DNA of 64,000 nucleotides from Paramesorhizobium leguminum (GCF_003217235.1 NZ_QJTF01000004.1:62001-126000); one strand, 5' to 3'. Positions 19,662 through 27,855 are shown, counted from the first letter of the stretch. Notes: generated from the sequence alone by a model not told the origin. A program made the numbers and translations.

Positions 19662-19698
19662 CAATTAACCGCTTGATTTTGTATCAGGCGGTTAATTG
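19662..19698 (+). other. Stem-loop between the two pilin genes
   Basis: CAATTAACCGC and GCGGTTAATTG form a perfect 11-bp stem around a 15-base loop, 23 bases after the pilA stop. It has no T-run directly after it. It could be a leaky terminator or a 3' stabiliser that keeps the pilin message more abundant than the downstream assembly genes. Confidence 0.6.
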
Positions 19699-19734
19699 GT
19701 CCTGATAATATGGTTTAGATGTGAGCCGGCCAAG

Positions 19735-19902
19735 ATGACCGTTTTTGAAATTTTTCACAGGGACGAGACGGCTTCAGCCGCGGTTGAATATGGTCTGATT
19801 GGCGCGCTTGTCTCGATTGCCATCATGGCCAGCCTTTTCCAGCTTGCGGCAAGCCTCAGTCTTGATTCCATCGCAACGCTTGTTACTGGCGCGACGCAAT
19901 AA
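19735..19902 (+). CDS. Second Flp-type pilin-like protein
   Basis: A 55-residue paralogue of the upstream pilin. MTVFEIFHRDETASAAVEYGLIGALVSIAIMASLFQLAA aligns with it, keeping the EYGLI segment and hydrophobic helix. The position equivalent to the Gly before the cleavage site is Ala (DETA-SAAVEY versus DESG-ATAIEY). It may be a minor pilin or poorly processed. The start at 19735 is chosen to match the length of the first pilin's leader; no strong binding site is visible. It lies between pilA and cpaA in the same direction. Confidence 0.8.
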   Translation: MTVFEIFHRDETASAAVEYGLIGALVSIAIMASLFQLAASLSLDSIATLVTGATQ

Positions 19903-19935
19903 ATATGATTTGCCATGGGGGCATGGGGAGTTTCA

Positions 19936-20457
19936 ATGATCGAAGCGGCTATTCTTGTCATCTTCCCCTTCGCGATGGCCTTCGCCATCGTCTCCGATCT
20001 TCTGTCGATGACGATTGAAAACCGGGTTTCGCTCATTCTCGCCGGCTCGTTTGCCATCCTCGCGCCGCTCACCGGCATGGGCTGGGAAATCTACGCCCTG
20101 CATTTCGCCGCTGGTTTTGCCGTGCTCACCGCCACTTTCTGCCTTTTCGCCATCCGCGCCATGGGCGGGGGTGATGCCAAGCTGATGGCGGCGACAGCGC
20201 TCTGGCTTGGCTGGAACATCGATCTCATCCATTATCTCGCCACGGCGTCCATTCTGGGCGGCATGCTCACGTTGGCGATCCTCGCTTATCGCGGTTCGCC
20301 ATTTACCGTCTTAGCAGGCCGTTTCGAATTCATGGACCGGCTGGCGCAACAGGGTACCGGCGTTCCCTATGGGATCGCGCTCGGCGCCGCCGGTCTTCTG
20401 ACCTTCCCGCAATCTCCGCTTGGGGGCTGGGTTCTCGCGAAGCTTTCTATTCTCTAA
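19936..20457 (+). CDS. cpaA: Prepilin peptidase CpaA/TadV
   Basis: A 173-residue polytopic inner-membrane aspartic protease that removes the leader from Flp pilin and TadE/F pseudopilins. The peptidase A24 core is present without the N-terminal methylase domain of PilD. The first catalytic Asp is in AIVSDLLSMTIENRVS, and the second in the AMGGGDAKLMAATALWLG motif (GxGD). About five membrane segments are visible. The start at 19936 has GGGGAG five bases upstream; an in-frame ATG at 19915 is less well placed. A set of short direct repeats overlaps its stop codon. Confidence 0.92.
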   Translation: MIEAAILVIFPFAMAFAIVSDLLSMTIENRVSLILAGSFAILAPLTGMGWEIYALHFAAGFAVLTATFCLFAIRAMGGGDAKLMAATALWLGWNIDLIHYLATASILGGMLTLAILAYRGSPFTVLAGRFEFMDRLAQQGTGVPYGIALGAAGLLTFPQSPLGGWVLAKLSIL

Positions 20458-20494
20458 TATAAATACCCCTAATATAAGCTATTCTCTAATATAA
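20447..20494. repeat. Short direct repeats over the cpaA stop codon
   Basis: CTATTCTCTAATATAA occurs exactly twice, at 20447-20462 and 20479-20494 (32 bases apart). Its core CTAATATAA occurs a third time at 20469-20477. The first copy contains the cpaA stop. The block is AT-rich and lies upstream of cpaB. Confidence 0.88.
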
Positions 20495-20501
20495 GATTGC
20501 G

Positions 20502-20509
20502 TTAACCAT
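20502..20509 (+). promoter_or_regulatory. CtrA half-site upstream of cpaB
   Basis: TTAACCAT, flanked by G and A, matches the alternative 8-base CtrA recognition motif described in Caulobacter. It is 67 bases before the cpaB start and just after the direct-repeat block, so it could serve an internal promoter of the pilus operon. Confidence 0.4.
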
Positions 20510-20575
20510 AAGTATACGATTCCCTCTGCATGTTCTGCATCACGCGTTAAGGGCGCGTTTTGCGGGGTGGGTCAT

Positions 20576-21382
20576 ATGAAATCAGCACGCGTGGTCATTC
20601 TGGCTGTCGCGGTCATCGCAGCCGCGGGGGCGGGCTATGTTGCGATGGGCATGTCCGCGCCCGCGCCGGCTGTCACCGACACCGCCGCGCCTCAGCCGCA
20701 AATCGAATTGCGCGATGTGCTCGTCGCCACGGAAAATCTCGGCGTCGGCGCGGAGTTGAATGACCAGATGCGCTGGCAGGCATGGCCCGCGGAATCGATC
20801 AGCGACGGTTACCTCACCCGCGACGCGGAGCCCGAAGCCCTCGACCAGCTCAAAGGCTCCACTGTCCGGCTGCAGCTCATGTCCGGCGAACCCATCCGCA
20901 AGGCAAAGCTTATCGGACCCGGCCAAAGCTTCATGTCGGCAATGCTGCCTCCCGGGATGCGCGCCGTGGCGACGCAAATCTCTGCCGATACATCCGCCGG
21001 CGGCTTCATCCTGCCCAATGATTTTGTCGATGTCATCATGACGCGCAAGCAGGAAGACGAGGGCGGCAAGCCGCGCTTCCTGACCGAGACGATCCTTGAA
21101 AACATCCGCGTGTTGGCGATCGATCAGGCCATTCAGGAAGACGAAAAAGGCAACAAGGTCATCGTCGGCCAGACGGCGACGCTGGAGCTGACCCCGCAGC
21201 AGGCCGAAATCATTATCGTCGCGCGCGAGATGGCGGACCGCCTGAGCCTCGCCTTGCGCTCCACGCATGACGCGCAGGAGCCGGCGGAAAAAGAGGCCGA
21301 TTACCTCGTCTCCGCCCCCGGCCGGCGCGGAACGGTGACGCTGATCAAATCGGGAACCGTGACGGAAGTGGGTGCGAAATGA
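20576..21382 (+). CDS. cpaB: Flp pilus assembly protein CpaB/RcpC
   Basis: A 268-residue protein of the CpaB family, which works with the outer-membrane secretin of the Tad system. An N-terminal signal anchor (SARVVILAVAVIAAAGAGYVAMG) leads into a SAF-like domain (IELRDVLVATENLGVGAELNDQMRWQAWP) and a C-terminal domain (MRAVATQISADTSAGGFILPNDFVDVIMTRKQ, then TLELTPQQAEIIIVAREMADRLSLALR). The ATG at 20576 is preceded by GGGGTGGG; a GTG three codons earlier is possible. Its stop overlaps the cpaC start (ATGA), so the two are translationally coupled. Confidence 0.93.
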   Translation: MKSARVVILAVAVIAAAGAGYVAMGMSAPAPAVTDTAAPQPQIELRDVLVATENLGVGAELNDQMRWQAWPAESISDGYLTRDAEPEALDQLKGSTVRLQLMSGEPIRKAKLIGPGQSFMSAMLPPGMRAVATQISADTSAGGFILPNDFVDVIMTRKQEDEGGKPRFLTETILENIRVLAIDQAIQEDEKGNKVIVGQTATLELTPQQAEIIIVAREMADRLSLALRSTHDAQEPAEKEADYLVSAPGRRGTVTLIKSGTVTEVGAK

Positions 21383-23124
21383 TCATGCGCAAAAGCGGTT
21401 CCCTGCTTCTCGAGCATTTCATTTTTAGATGGAAACGTTGGCGGGGCAATACCCCCCTCTGCCCTGCCGGGCATCTCCCCCTCAAGGGGGGAGATTACGC
21501 CTTCATGAATGTGCGGCACCAATCGCAAACGTCTGAGATTAGCCAATCTCCCCCCTTGAGGGGGAGATGGCTGGCAAGCCAGAGGGGGGTACCTCGTAAA
21601 GCAGGGGCCTCTCTAACAATTGGCATAGTCTTCCTCGCATTAACGGGTTTACTCGCCCCCCAAGCCCATGCGCAAAGCAATATCGTGCGGCTTGCCCAAA
21701 ACGGCGGGGCCAAGCGCATCAATCTTGGCCTCAACAAATCCGTCGTCATCGATCTGCCGCAGGATGCCTACGACATCCTCGTCGCCAATCCCGATGTCGC
21801 CGACGCGGTGACGCGCACGTCGCGCCGCATCTATCTCTTCGGCAAGCAGGTCGGGCAGACAAACATCTTCGTCTTCGGGCCGAATGGCGAACAGATCGCC
21901 AGTCTCGACCTTCAGATCGAGCGCGACGTGGCAGGCCTCAATCATTATCTGAAGAAATATATTCCGGGCTCGGAAATCACCGTCGAACTCATGAACGACA
22001 ACGTGATTCTGACGGGAACGGTGCAGACGCCGCAGGATTCGGCGAAAGCCGCCAAGCTTGCCGGTCTCTTCGTTTCGGGCGGCGAGGCGACGACGGGGCA
22101 ATATAACAAAGGCGCTTCGGCGCAGACCGGTGGCGGCGGCGTTTCCATCATCGATAACCCGGATGAAGAGGCGCGCCGCACGAGCAAGATCGTCAATCTC
22201 ATCACGATCATCGGTGACGATCAGGTGACGCTGAAAGTGACGGTTGCGGAAGTCAGCCGCTCGGTCATGAAGCAGCTCGGCGTCAACATGATAGGCTGGG
22301 GCGTGGCCGACGGCATCACCTATGGCGGCGTTTCGGATGCCGTCGCGGGCGCTGTCGGCAAGGCGATAACCAATTCCGGCACAGTGATCTCCGGCAAGGT
22401 GGGCAGCGGGCACCTGGACGCCTATCTCAACGCCATGGAACTGGCGGGGGCTATGAAGACACTCGCCGAACCAACGCTGACGGCCATTTCCGGCGAGAAG
22501 GCGGTTTTCAAGGTCGGCGGCGAATACAACATAATCAGCGGGCAGGATGTCGAAGAGGACGAAACCGGAGAGAAAACGCCCGTCATCGAATATGACAAGA
22601 TCGAATATGGCATTGGCCTTGAATTCATGCCCGTGGTGCTCTCGCCCGGCCGCATAAGCCTGAAGGTTCGCACCGCCGTTTCCGAGCCGACGATGGAAGG
22701 TTCCGTCTCGCTGAGCACCGGAGGGCGAACGCCGGCTACAAACATCATCTCGCTGCGCAAGCGCCTCGCCGATACGACGGTGGAGCTGCCCTCTGGCGGC
22801 TCGATGATGATCGCCGGTTTGATCCGCGATGAAACCCGGCAGTCGATCTCCGGGCTCCCCGGGCTATCGAGAATTCCCGTGCTCGGCACGCTCTTCCGCA
22901 GTCGCGAGTTCGTGCGCAACGAGACCGAGCTCGTCATCATTGTCACGCCCTATTTGGTGCGCCCCGTGGCGCGCAACGCTCTGGCGCGTCCCGACGACAA
23001 TCTGGCGCCCGCCAGTGACCCGGCGGGTTATATCCTCGGTCAGGTCAACCGCGTCTACGGCACGCCGCAAGCCCAACCGCCATCCGGCCGCTATCACGGC
23101 GTCGTCGGCTATATTTACAAGTGA
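21379..23124 (+). CDS. cpaC: Flp pilus outer-membrane secretin CpaC/RcpA with repeat-derived N-terminal leader
   Basis: CpaC forms the outer-membrane channel of the Tad pilus. After a signal peptide (LTIGIVFLALTGLLAPQAHA, about residues 79-98) come the secretin N-domain (INLGLNKSVVIDLPQDAYDILVANPDVADAV), a BON domain (ITVELMNDNVILTGTVQTPQDSAKA) and the secretin core (about 270-520, with VELPSGGSMMIAGLIRDE and VPVLGTLFRSREF-like IPVLGTLFRS and TELVIIVTPYLVRP). Oddly, about 70 residues before the signal peptide are encoded by a family R4 palindromic repeat read in frame. The start at 21379 overlaps the cpaB stop (ATGA). An ATG inside the repeat at 21505 is the only later alternative before the signal peptide. 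Confidence 0.93.
   Translation: MIMRKSGSLLLEHFIFRWKRWRGNTPLCPAGHLPLKGGDYAFMNVRHQSQTSEISQSPPLRGRWLASQRGVPRKAGASLTIGIVFLALTGLLAPQAHAQSNIVRLAQNGGAKRINLGLNKSVVIDLPQDAYDILVANPDVADAVTRTSRRIYLFGKQVGQTNIFVFGPNGEQIASLDLQIERDVAGLNHYLKKYIPGSEITVELMNDNVILTGTVQTPQDSAKAAKLAGLFVSGGEATTGQYNKGASAQTGGGGVSIIDNPDEEARRTSKIVNLITIIGDDQVTLKVTVAEVSRSVMKQLGVNMIGWGVADGITYGGVSDAVAGAVGKAITNSGTVISGKVGSGHLDAYLNAMELAGAMKTLAEPTLTAISGEKAVFKVGGEYNIISGQDVEEDETGEKTPVIEYDKIEYGIGLEFMPVVLSPGRISLKVRTAVSEPTMEGSVSLSTGGRTPATNIISLRKRLADTTVELPSGGSMMIAGLIRDETRQSISGLPGLSRIPVLGTLFRSREFVRNETELVIIVTPYLVRPVARNALARPDDNLAPASDPAGYILGQVNRVYGTPQAQPPSGRYHGVVGYIYK
21450..21591. repeat. Palindromic repeat, family R4 copy 2, inside cpaC
   Basis: Left arm CCCCCCTCTGCCCTGCCGGG followed by CATCTCCCCCTCAAGGGGGG; right arm CCCCCCTTGAGGGGGAGATG followed by GCTGGCAAGCCAGAGGGGGG. 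It lies within the first 71 codons of cpaC, with no stop in the cpaC frame. Flanking bases from about 21391 (AGCGGTTCC, then ATTTTTAGATGGAAAC) resemble sequence beside the repeat at 54981-55005, so the inserted piece may be longer than the arms. Confidence 0.92.
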
Positions 23125-23133
23125 GGGGAAGTA

Positions 23134-24060
23134 ATGATTGGGATACATTGGCTTCATGACACCCCCCTCTGCCCTGCCGGGCATCTCCCCCTCCTGCTGT
23201 CGTCATCCTCGGGCTTGACCCGAGGATCCACGGCAAGGGGGCAGGAGCGGATCAATAATCCGCAACGGGATCGTAAAAACACTATCAGAAATATCGGGCG
23301 GCTTATGCTGGCTGGAATGCGTCAGCGTGGCGGAAATACCAGTGCCCCCTTGCCGTGGATCCTCGGGTCAAGCCCGAGGATGACGGTGGGAGTGAGGATG
23401 ACGGTGGGGGTATTGTTCATCGCCCTCACCATCTCCGGCTGCGCCAATACCCAGCCCATGACCGTCGGCTCCATCCCGGACGATTACCGCACCAATCACC
23501 CCATTACCCTCGCCGAGCGCGAGCAGGTGGTGGACATCCCTGTTCGTCATGGCGATCATCGTCTCACCGCCAGCCAGCACAGCATCGTGCGGAATGCGCT
23601 TTTGAACTACCGCGCCAATGGCTCGGGCATGGTCTATATCATGCTGCCCGCAGGCGCGCCCAATGAGGCGGCGGCATACCGGCTCAGCACCGATATCGCG
23701 AACGTGCTTCGCAAAGGCGGAGTGCGCCCCGGCAATATCGCCACGGAGACCTATGCGGTCCGCTCGCCGGATGCGGCCCCGATCCGCATAACCTATTACG
23801 CGATGACCGCCGCGACAGGCCCATGCGGCAGATGGCCTGATGACATCCTCAACACCGCCGAAAACAAGCATTACGCCAACTTCGGTTGCGCCAGCCAGAA
23901 CAATCTTGCCGCCCAGATCGCCAATCCCGCCGACCTGCTCGGTCCCCGAGCGCCCGGACAGATCGACGCGGAGCGGCGTGGAAAGGTGATTGGCGATTAT
24001 CAGGAACGGTCACAGAGCGTCAGTCCGGTCTGGCAAAGTAGTCGGGAGGTCGAGTACTGA
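23134..24060 (+). CDS. cpaD: Flp pilus assembly lipoprotein CpaD with repeat-derived N-terminal leader
   Basis: CpaD is an outer-membrane-associated lipoprotein needed with CpaB and CpaC for Tad pili. The lipobox region is VGVLFIALTISGC (Cys about residue 102), followed by the CpaD domain with DDYRTNHPITLAEREQVVDIPV and the C-terminal FGCASQNNLAAQIANPADLLGPR. The first 90 or so codons are encoded by one arm of repeat family R4 and a paired R5 element. The ATG at 23134 has a good site (GAGGGG) right after cpaC. Later in-frame starts at 23380, 23398 and a GTG at 23404 (GAGG six bases before it) would give a normal lipoprotein signal. Its stop overlaps the cpaE start by one base. Confidence 0.9.
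   Translation: MIGIHWLHDTPLCPAGHLPLLLSSSSGLTRGSTARGQERINNPQRDRKNTIRNIGRLMLAGMRQRGGNTSAPLPWILGSSPRMTVGVRMTVGVLFIALTISGCANTQPMTVGSIPDDYRTNHPITLAEREQVVDIPVRHGDHRLTASQHSIVRNALLNYRANGSGMVYIMLPAGAPNEAAAYRLSTDIANVLRKGGVRPGNIATETYAVRSPDAAPIRITYYAMTAATGPCGRWPDDILNTAENKHYANFGCASQNNLAAQIANPADLLGPRAPGQIDAERRGKVIGDYQERSQSVSPVWQSSREVEY
23159..23390. repeat. Composite repeat: one R4 arm plus a paired R5 element, inside cpaD
   Basis: CCCCCCTCTGCCCTGCCGGG at 23162 is one arm of family R4. Directly after it is the R5 pair: GTCATCCTCGGGCTTGACCC and GAGGATCCACGGCAAGGGGG at the left, and CCTTGCCGTGGATCCTCGGG and TCAAGCCCGAGGATGACGG at the right, about 105 bases apart. No second R4 arm follows. The cpaD frame is open through all of it. 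Confidence 0.9.
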
Positions 24061-25352
24061 TGCATAATCTCGCTTACGAATCCGATGAGACCGGCGAAGA
24101 AATAGACCCGATATTGACCCGCGAAAACCTCGCCGTCATGCAATCGCTGCGGCCGATACCGCGCATTTCGATCCAGGCCTTCTGCGAAACCGATGGCGTC
24201 GCCAAGCCTATCGAGCGCGCGGGCGAGGATCGCCGCATGGCCAACGCGCATCTCAAGGTGCATATGGGCGGGATTGCGACGGCGATCGAGTTCTATCAGG
24301 GCGCGCCGACGCCCAATCTGTTGATCGTCGAATCCTCCGCGGAACCACGCGCGCTGCTCGACCGATTGGCGCGGCTTGCGGAGGTTTGCGACCCGAACTC
24401 GAAGGTCATGGTCATCGGCCATTCCAATGATGTCTGGCTCTATCGCGAGCTTATCCGCCGCGGCATTTCCGAATACATCGTCGCCCCAGTCTCGCTCGCT
24501 GATATCATCGCCATCATCTCGTCGATCTTCATCGCGCCCGAGGCGGCTCCGCTTGGCCGCTCGCTCGCCTTCATCGGCGCCAAGGGCGGCGTCGGCGCCT
24601 CGACCATCGCTCACAATGTCGCCTGGACAATCTCCACCCGGTTCGAGAGCGATGTGGTCATAGCCGACATGGACCTTCCCTACGGCACCGCCAACATCAA
24701 TTTCGACCAGGATCCGGCGCAGGGCATAGCCGATGCGGTGTTCTCACCGGAGCGGATCGATGAGGTCTATCTCGACCGCCTGCTCTCGCAATGCGCCGAT
24801 CATCTGTCGCTGCTCGCCGCGCCTTCCATGCTCGACCGGACGTTCGATTTCGGCGAGGATGCCTTCGCCAATCTGATTGACGTGGCGCAGCGTTCCGCGC
24901 CGCATGTGGTCCTCGACGTGCCGCATGGCTGGAACGGCTGGACACGCACCACGCTTGCCCGCGCCGACGAGGTGATCATCGTGGCTGCGCCTGATCTCGC
25001 CAATTTGCGCAACGCCAAGAACCTGATCGACACGCTTAAAGCATTGCGCCCCAATGATGCGCCGCCGCGCCTGATCCTAAACCAGATTGGCGTCCCGAAG
25101 CGCCCCGAGATTTCGCCTGTGGATTTCGCCGAGCCGCTGGATGTGGAGCCGATAGCGCTTGTCGGCTTTGATCCGCAGCTTTTCGGCAATGCCGCCAACA
25201 ATGGCCGTATGCTGGGCGAGACCGACCCTTCGCACACGGTTGCGCAGACCATTGGCGACATTGCCCATATCCTGACAGGGCGCGCCGAGGTGAAAACCAG
25301 AAAGAAGAGCGGATTGACAAGCCTGTTCGGCCGATTGTCGCGCGGCAAGTAG
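24060..25352 (+). CDS. cpaE: Pilus assembly protein CpaE/TadZ (ParA-like ATPase)
   Basis: CpaE/TadZ localises the Tad machine to the cell pole. The 430-residue product has an atypical receiver-like domain (about residues 85-165, with LLIVESSAEPRALLDRLARLAEVC) and a MinD/ParA ATPase domain from about 170. The deviant Walker A is GAKGGVGASTIAHNVAW, followed by VVIADMDLPYGTANINFD and VVLDVPHG. The last Lys of a canonical P-loop is replaced by Ala, which is usual in CpaE. Its ATG overlaps the cpaD stop (TGATG); cpaF begins nine bases after its own stop. Confidence 0.93.
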   Translation: MHNLAYESDETGEEIDPILTRENLAVMQSLRPIPRISIQAFCETDGVAKPIERAGEDRRMANAHLKVHMGGIATAIEFYQGAPTPNLLIVESSAEPRALLDRLARLAEVCDPNSKVMVIGHSNDVWLYRELIRRGISEYIVAPVSLADIIAIISSIFIAPEAAPLGRSLAFIGAKGGVGASTIAHNVAWTISTRFESDVVIADMDLPYGTANINFDQDPAQGIADAVFSPERIDEVYLDRLLSQCADHLSLLAAPSMLDRTFDFGEDAFANLIDVAQRSAPHVVLDVPHGWNGWTRTTLARADEVIIVAAPDLANLRNAKNLIDTLKALRPNDAPPRLILNQIGVPKRPEISPVDFAEPLDVEPIALVGFDPQLFGNAANNGRMLGETDPSHTVAQTIGDIAHILTGRAEVKTRKKSGLTSLFGRLSRGK

Positions 25353-25361
25353 GGGGACCGG

Positions 25362-26840
25362 ATGTTCGGCAAGCGAGGCAATGATAGCGGCAAGCGCGTG
25401 GAAGCTATCCGCACACCCATACCGGCATTGGTGACCGCGCCTACCCCTGCGCCAAGCTTGGCTCCGACCCCGGCACATGCGGCCGCCATGATTGAGCCGG
25501 GCAGTCGCCCCACGATTAATCCGCAGCATGTTGCCGCAACGATGCGGGAGAAGGGCGACGGTTATTATACGACGAAAGCCCAAGTGTTTTCGGCCCTGAT
25601 CGACACCATTGATCTCTCACAGCTTTCCCGAATGGAGGCCGATGCCGCGCGTGAGGAAATCCGCGATATCGTCAACGACATCATCGCCATCAAGAACTTC
25701 GCCATGTCGATCTCGGAGCAGGAGGAACTGCTCGACGACATCTGCAACGATGTGCTGGGCTACGGCCCGCTGGAGCCGCTTCTGGCGCGCGACGACATCG
25801 CGGATATCATGGTCAACGGCGCGCGCAAGACCTATATCGAAGTGGACGGCAAGGTGCAGGAAACCGGCATCCGCTTCCGCGACAACCAGCAGCTTCTCAA
25901 CATCTGCCAGCGCATCGTCAGCCAGGTGGGACGGCGCGTCGATGAATCGAGCCCGATCTGCGACGCGCGCCTGCCCGATGGATCGCGCGTCAACGTCATC
26001 GCCCCGCCGCTCGCCATCGATGGCGCGGTGCTGACCATCCGCAAGTTCAGACGAGACAAGCTGACGCTCGATCAGCTGGTGCGCTTAGGCGCGATCTCGC
26101 CGCATGGCGCGGAAGTCCTGCAGATCATAGGACGCGTGCGCTGCAATGTGATCATTTCCGGGGGCACCGGCTCGGGCAAGACGACGCTGCTCAACTGCCT
26201 GACCCGCTATATCGACGCAAACGAGCGCATCATAACCTGCGAGGATTCGGCGGAATTGCAATTGCAGCAGCCGCATGTGGTGCGTCTCGAAACGCGCCCG
26301 CCCAATCTGGAAGGGGAGGGCGAAGTCACCATGCGTGATCTCGTCAAGAACTGCCTGCGCATGCGCCCCGAGCGGATCATCGTCGGTGAGGTGCGCGGCC
26401 CTGAGGTGTTCGACCTGTTGCAGGCCATGAATACCGGCCATGACGGCTCTATGGGTACGATTCACTCCAACAGCCCGCGCGAATGCCTGAACCGCATCGA
26501 GGCGATGATCGCCATGGGTGGATTCACCCTGCCGCCGAAGACTGTGCGCGAGATCATCGTCGGCTCGGTCGATATCATCATCCAGGCCGCCCGCCTGCGT
26601 GACGGCTCGCGCCGCATCACCCACATCACCGAGGTGGTCGGCATGGAAGGCGATGTGATCATCACGCAGGATCTCCTCACCTACGACATCAAGGGCGAGG
26701 ACGCGCAAGGGCGGATCGTCGGCGAGCATATCTCCACGGGTATAGGCCGCCCCGCCTTCTGGGACCGCGCCCGCTATTACAATGAGGAGCGGCGCCTCGC
26801 CGCCGCGCTCGATGCCATGGAAAAGCGGGTTCAGGCATGA
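25362..26840 (+). CDS. cpaF: Pilus assembly ATPase CpaF/TadA
   Basis: The secretion ATPase that powers Flp pilus extension (and, in some systems, retraction) on the cytoplasmic side. The 492-residue protein has an N-terminal region to about 125, then the GSPII_E core: [22 protein letters not shown], Walker [13 protein letters not shown] (about 267-278), an Asp box ([22 protein letters not shown]), Walker B ([37 protein letters not shown]) and a His box. The first 60 residues are Ala/Pro-rich and probably disordered. tadB starts four bases before its end (ATGA). Confidence 0.96.
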   Translation: MFGKRGNDSGKRVEAIRTPIPALVTAPTPAPSLAPTPAHAAAMIEPGSRPTINPQHVAATMREKGDGYYTTKAQVFSALIDTIDLSQLSRMEADAAREEIRDIVNDIIAIKNFAMSISEQEELLDDICNDVLGYGPLEPLLARDDIADIMVNGARKTYIEVDGKVQETGIRFRDNQQLLNICQRIVSQVGRRVDESSPICDARLPDGSRVNVIAPPLAIDGAVLTIRKFRRDKLTLDQLVRLGAISPHGAEVLQIIGRVRCNVIISGGTGSGKTTLLNCLTRYIDANERIITCEDSAELQLQQPHVVRLETRPPNLEGEGEVTMRDLVKNCLRMRPERIIVGEVRGPEVFDLLQAMNTGHDGSMGTIHSNSPRECLNRIEAMIAMGGFTLPPKTVREIIVGSVDIIIQAARLRDGSRRITHITEVVGMEGDVIITQDLLTYDIKGEDAQGRIVGEHISTGIGRPAFWDRARYYNEERRLAAALDAMEKRVQA

Positions 26841-27841
26841 TGGCCCCCACGCTTCTCTTCGCCTTGCTTGCGGGCATCGCCGCTGCGGCGCTTGCCTACG
26901 CCCTGTTCTATGAGCGGATAGCGGAGGGAAAGGCAACGGACCGCCGCCTCAACACCGTCAAGCAATCGGCCACCAGCATTTCCGTGAAGAAGGCCGGTCG
27001 TGACCGCGCAGCGGAGATCCAGAAACGGCGCAAATCGCTGCAGGACAATTTGAAAGACCTCGAAGACCGGCAGAAGCAGCGCGAAAAGAACCAGAAATCG
27101 CCGCCCTTGCGCATTTTTCTGACGCAGGCAGGCTTGAGCCTGACGGTACGGAAGTTCTACCTCTATTCGGTCGCGGCAGGTCTGACGATCACGCTTGTCG
27201 CCATCTTTCTCGGCGTCCCGCTCCTGCTTGCTCCCGGCGTGCTGCTTGCGGGAGCCTTCGGCTTGCCGCGATGGTTTATCGGTCATAGGCGCCGCCGTCG
27301 CATCAAGGCGTTTCTCGATGAGTTTCCCAATGCGCTCGACGTGATCGTCCGCTCGGTGCGCTCCGGCCTGCCGCTCAATGACGGGCTGCACCTCATCGCC
27401 AGCGATGCGCGCGAGCCGGTGCGGGCCGAATTCCGCCGCGTCGTCGAGGCGCAGCAGATGGGACTCTCCATTCCCGAAGCGGTGGCGAAAATGCCGGATT
27501 CCATGCCCTGCCCGGAGGCCAATTTCTTTGCCATCGTCATCCAGATTCAATCCCAGGCTGGCGGTAATCTGTCGGAAGCGCTTGGCAACCTCTCGCGCGT
27601 GCTGCGCGATCGCAAGAAGATGAAGGCGAAGGTCGATGCCCTGTCAATGGAGGCGAAAGCGTCCGCCGCAATCATCGGCGCGCTGCCCTTCATCGTCACG
27701 GTGCTTATCTATCTCTCCAGCCCGCAATATATCCTTCTGCTTTTCACCAGCCAGACGGGGCATATGCTGCTCGGCATTTCCGCCGTGCTGATGACAACAG
27801 GCATTTTGATCATGAAAAAGATGATCAACTTCAACATGTAG
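26837..27841 (+). CDS. tadB: Flp pilus inner-membrane platform protein TadB
   Basis: TadB is a GSPII_F (PilC-like) polytopic protein that with TadC forms the inner-membrane platform acted on by CpaF. The 334-residue product has an N-terminal membrane anchor, a charged coiled segment (about 45-95, rich in Lys/Arg/Glu), two hydrophobic helices near 110-150, then the GSPII_F domain (FLDEFPNALDVIVRSVRSGLPLNDGLHLIASDA) and two C-terminal helices (IGALPFIVTVLIYLSSP, MLLGISAVLMTTGILIM). It is coupled to cpaF by ATGA overlap, and tadC follows after 14 bases. Confidence 0.94.
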   Translation: MMAPTLLFALLAGIAAAALAYALFYERIAEGKATDRRLNTVKQSATSISVKKAGRDRAAEIQKRRKSLQDNLKDLEDRQKQREKNQKSPPLRIFLTQAGLSLTVRKFYLYSVAAGLTITLVAIFLGVPLLLAPGVLLAGAFGLPRWFIGHRRRRRIKAFLDEFPNALDVIVRSVRSGLPLNDGLHLIASDAREPVRAEFRRVVEAQQMGLSIPEAVAKMPDSMPCPEANFFAIVIQIQSQAGGNLSEALGNLSRVLRDRKKMKAKVDALSMEAKASAAIIGALPFIVTVLIYLSSPQYILLLFTSQTGHMLLGISAVLMTTGILIMKKMINFNM

Positions 27842-27855
27842 ACGGAACGGCGGCC

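Noticed and set aside
18588-23390. CRISPR-like interpretation of the repeated palindromes
   Set aside because: Copies are not regularly spaced, occur as inverted pairs, differ in spacer length and have no cas genes nearby.
24582-24620. Loss of the P-loop Lys in CpaE as a sign of a broken gene
   Set aside because: The changed Walker A (KGGVGAST) is normal for the CpaE/TadZ family, and the rest of the gene is intact.
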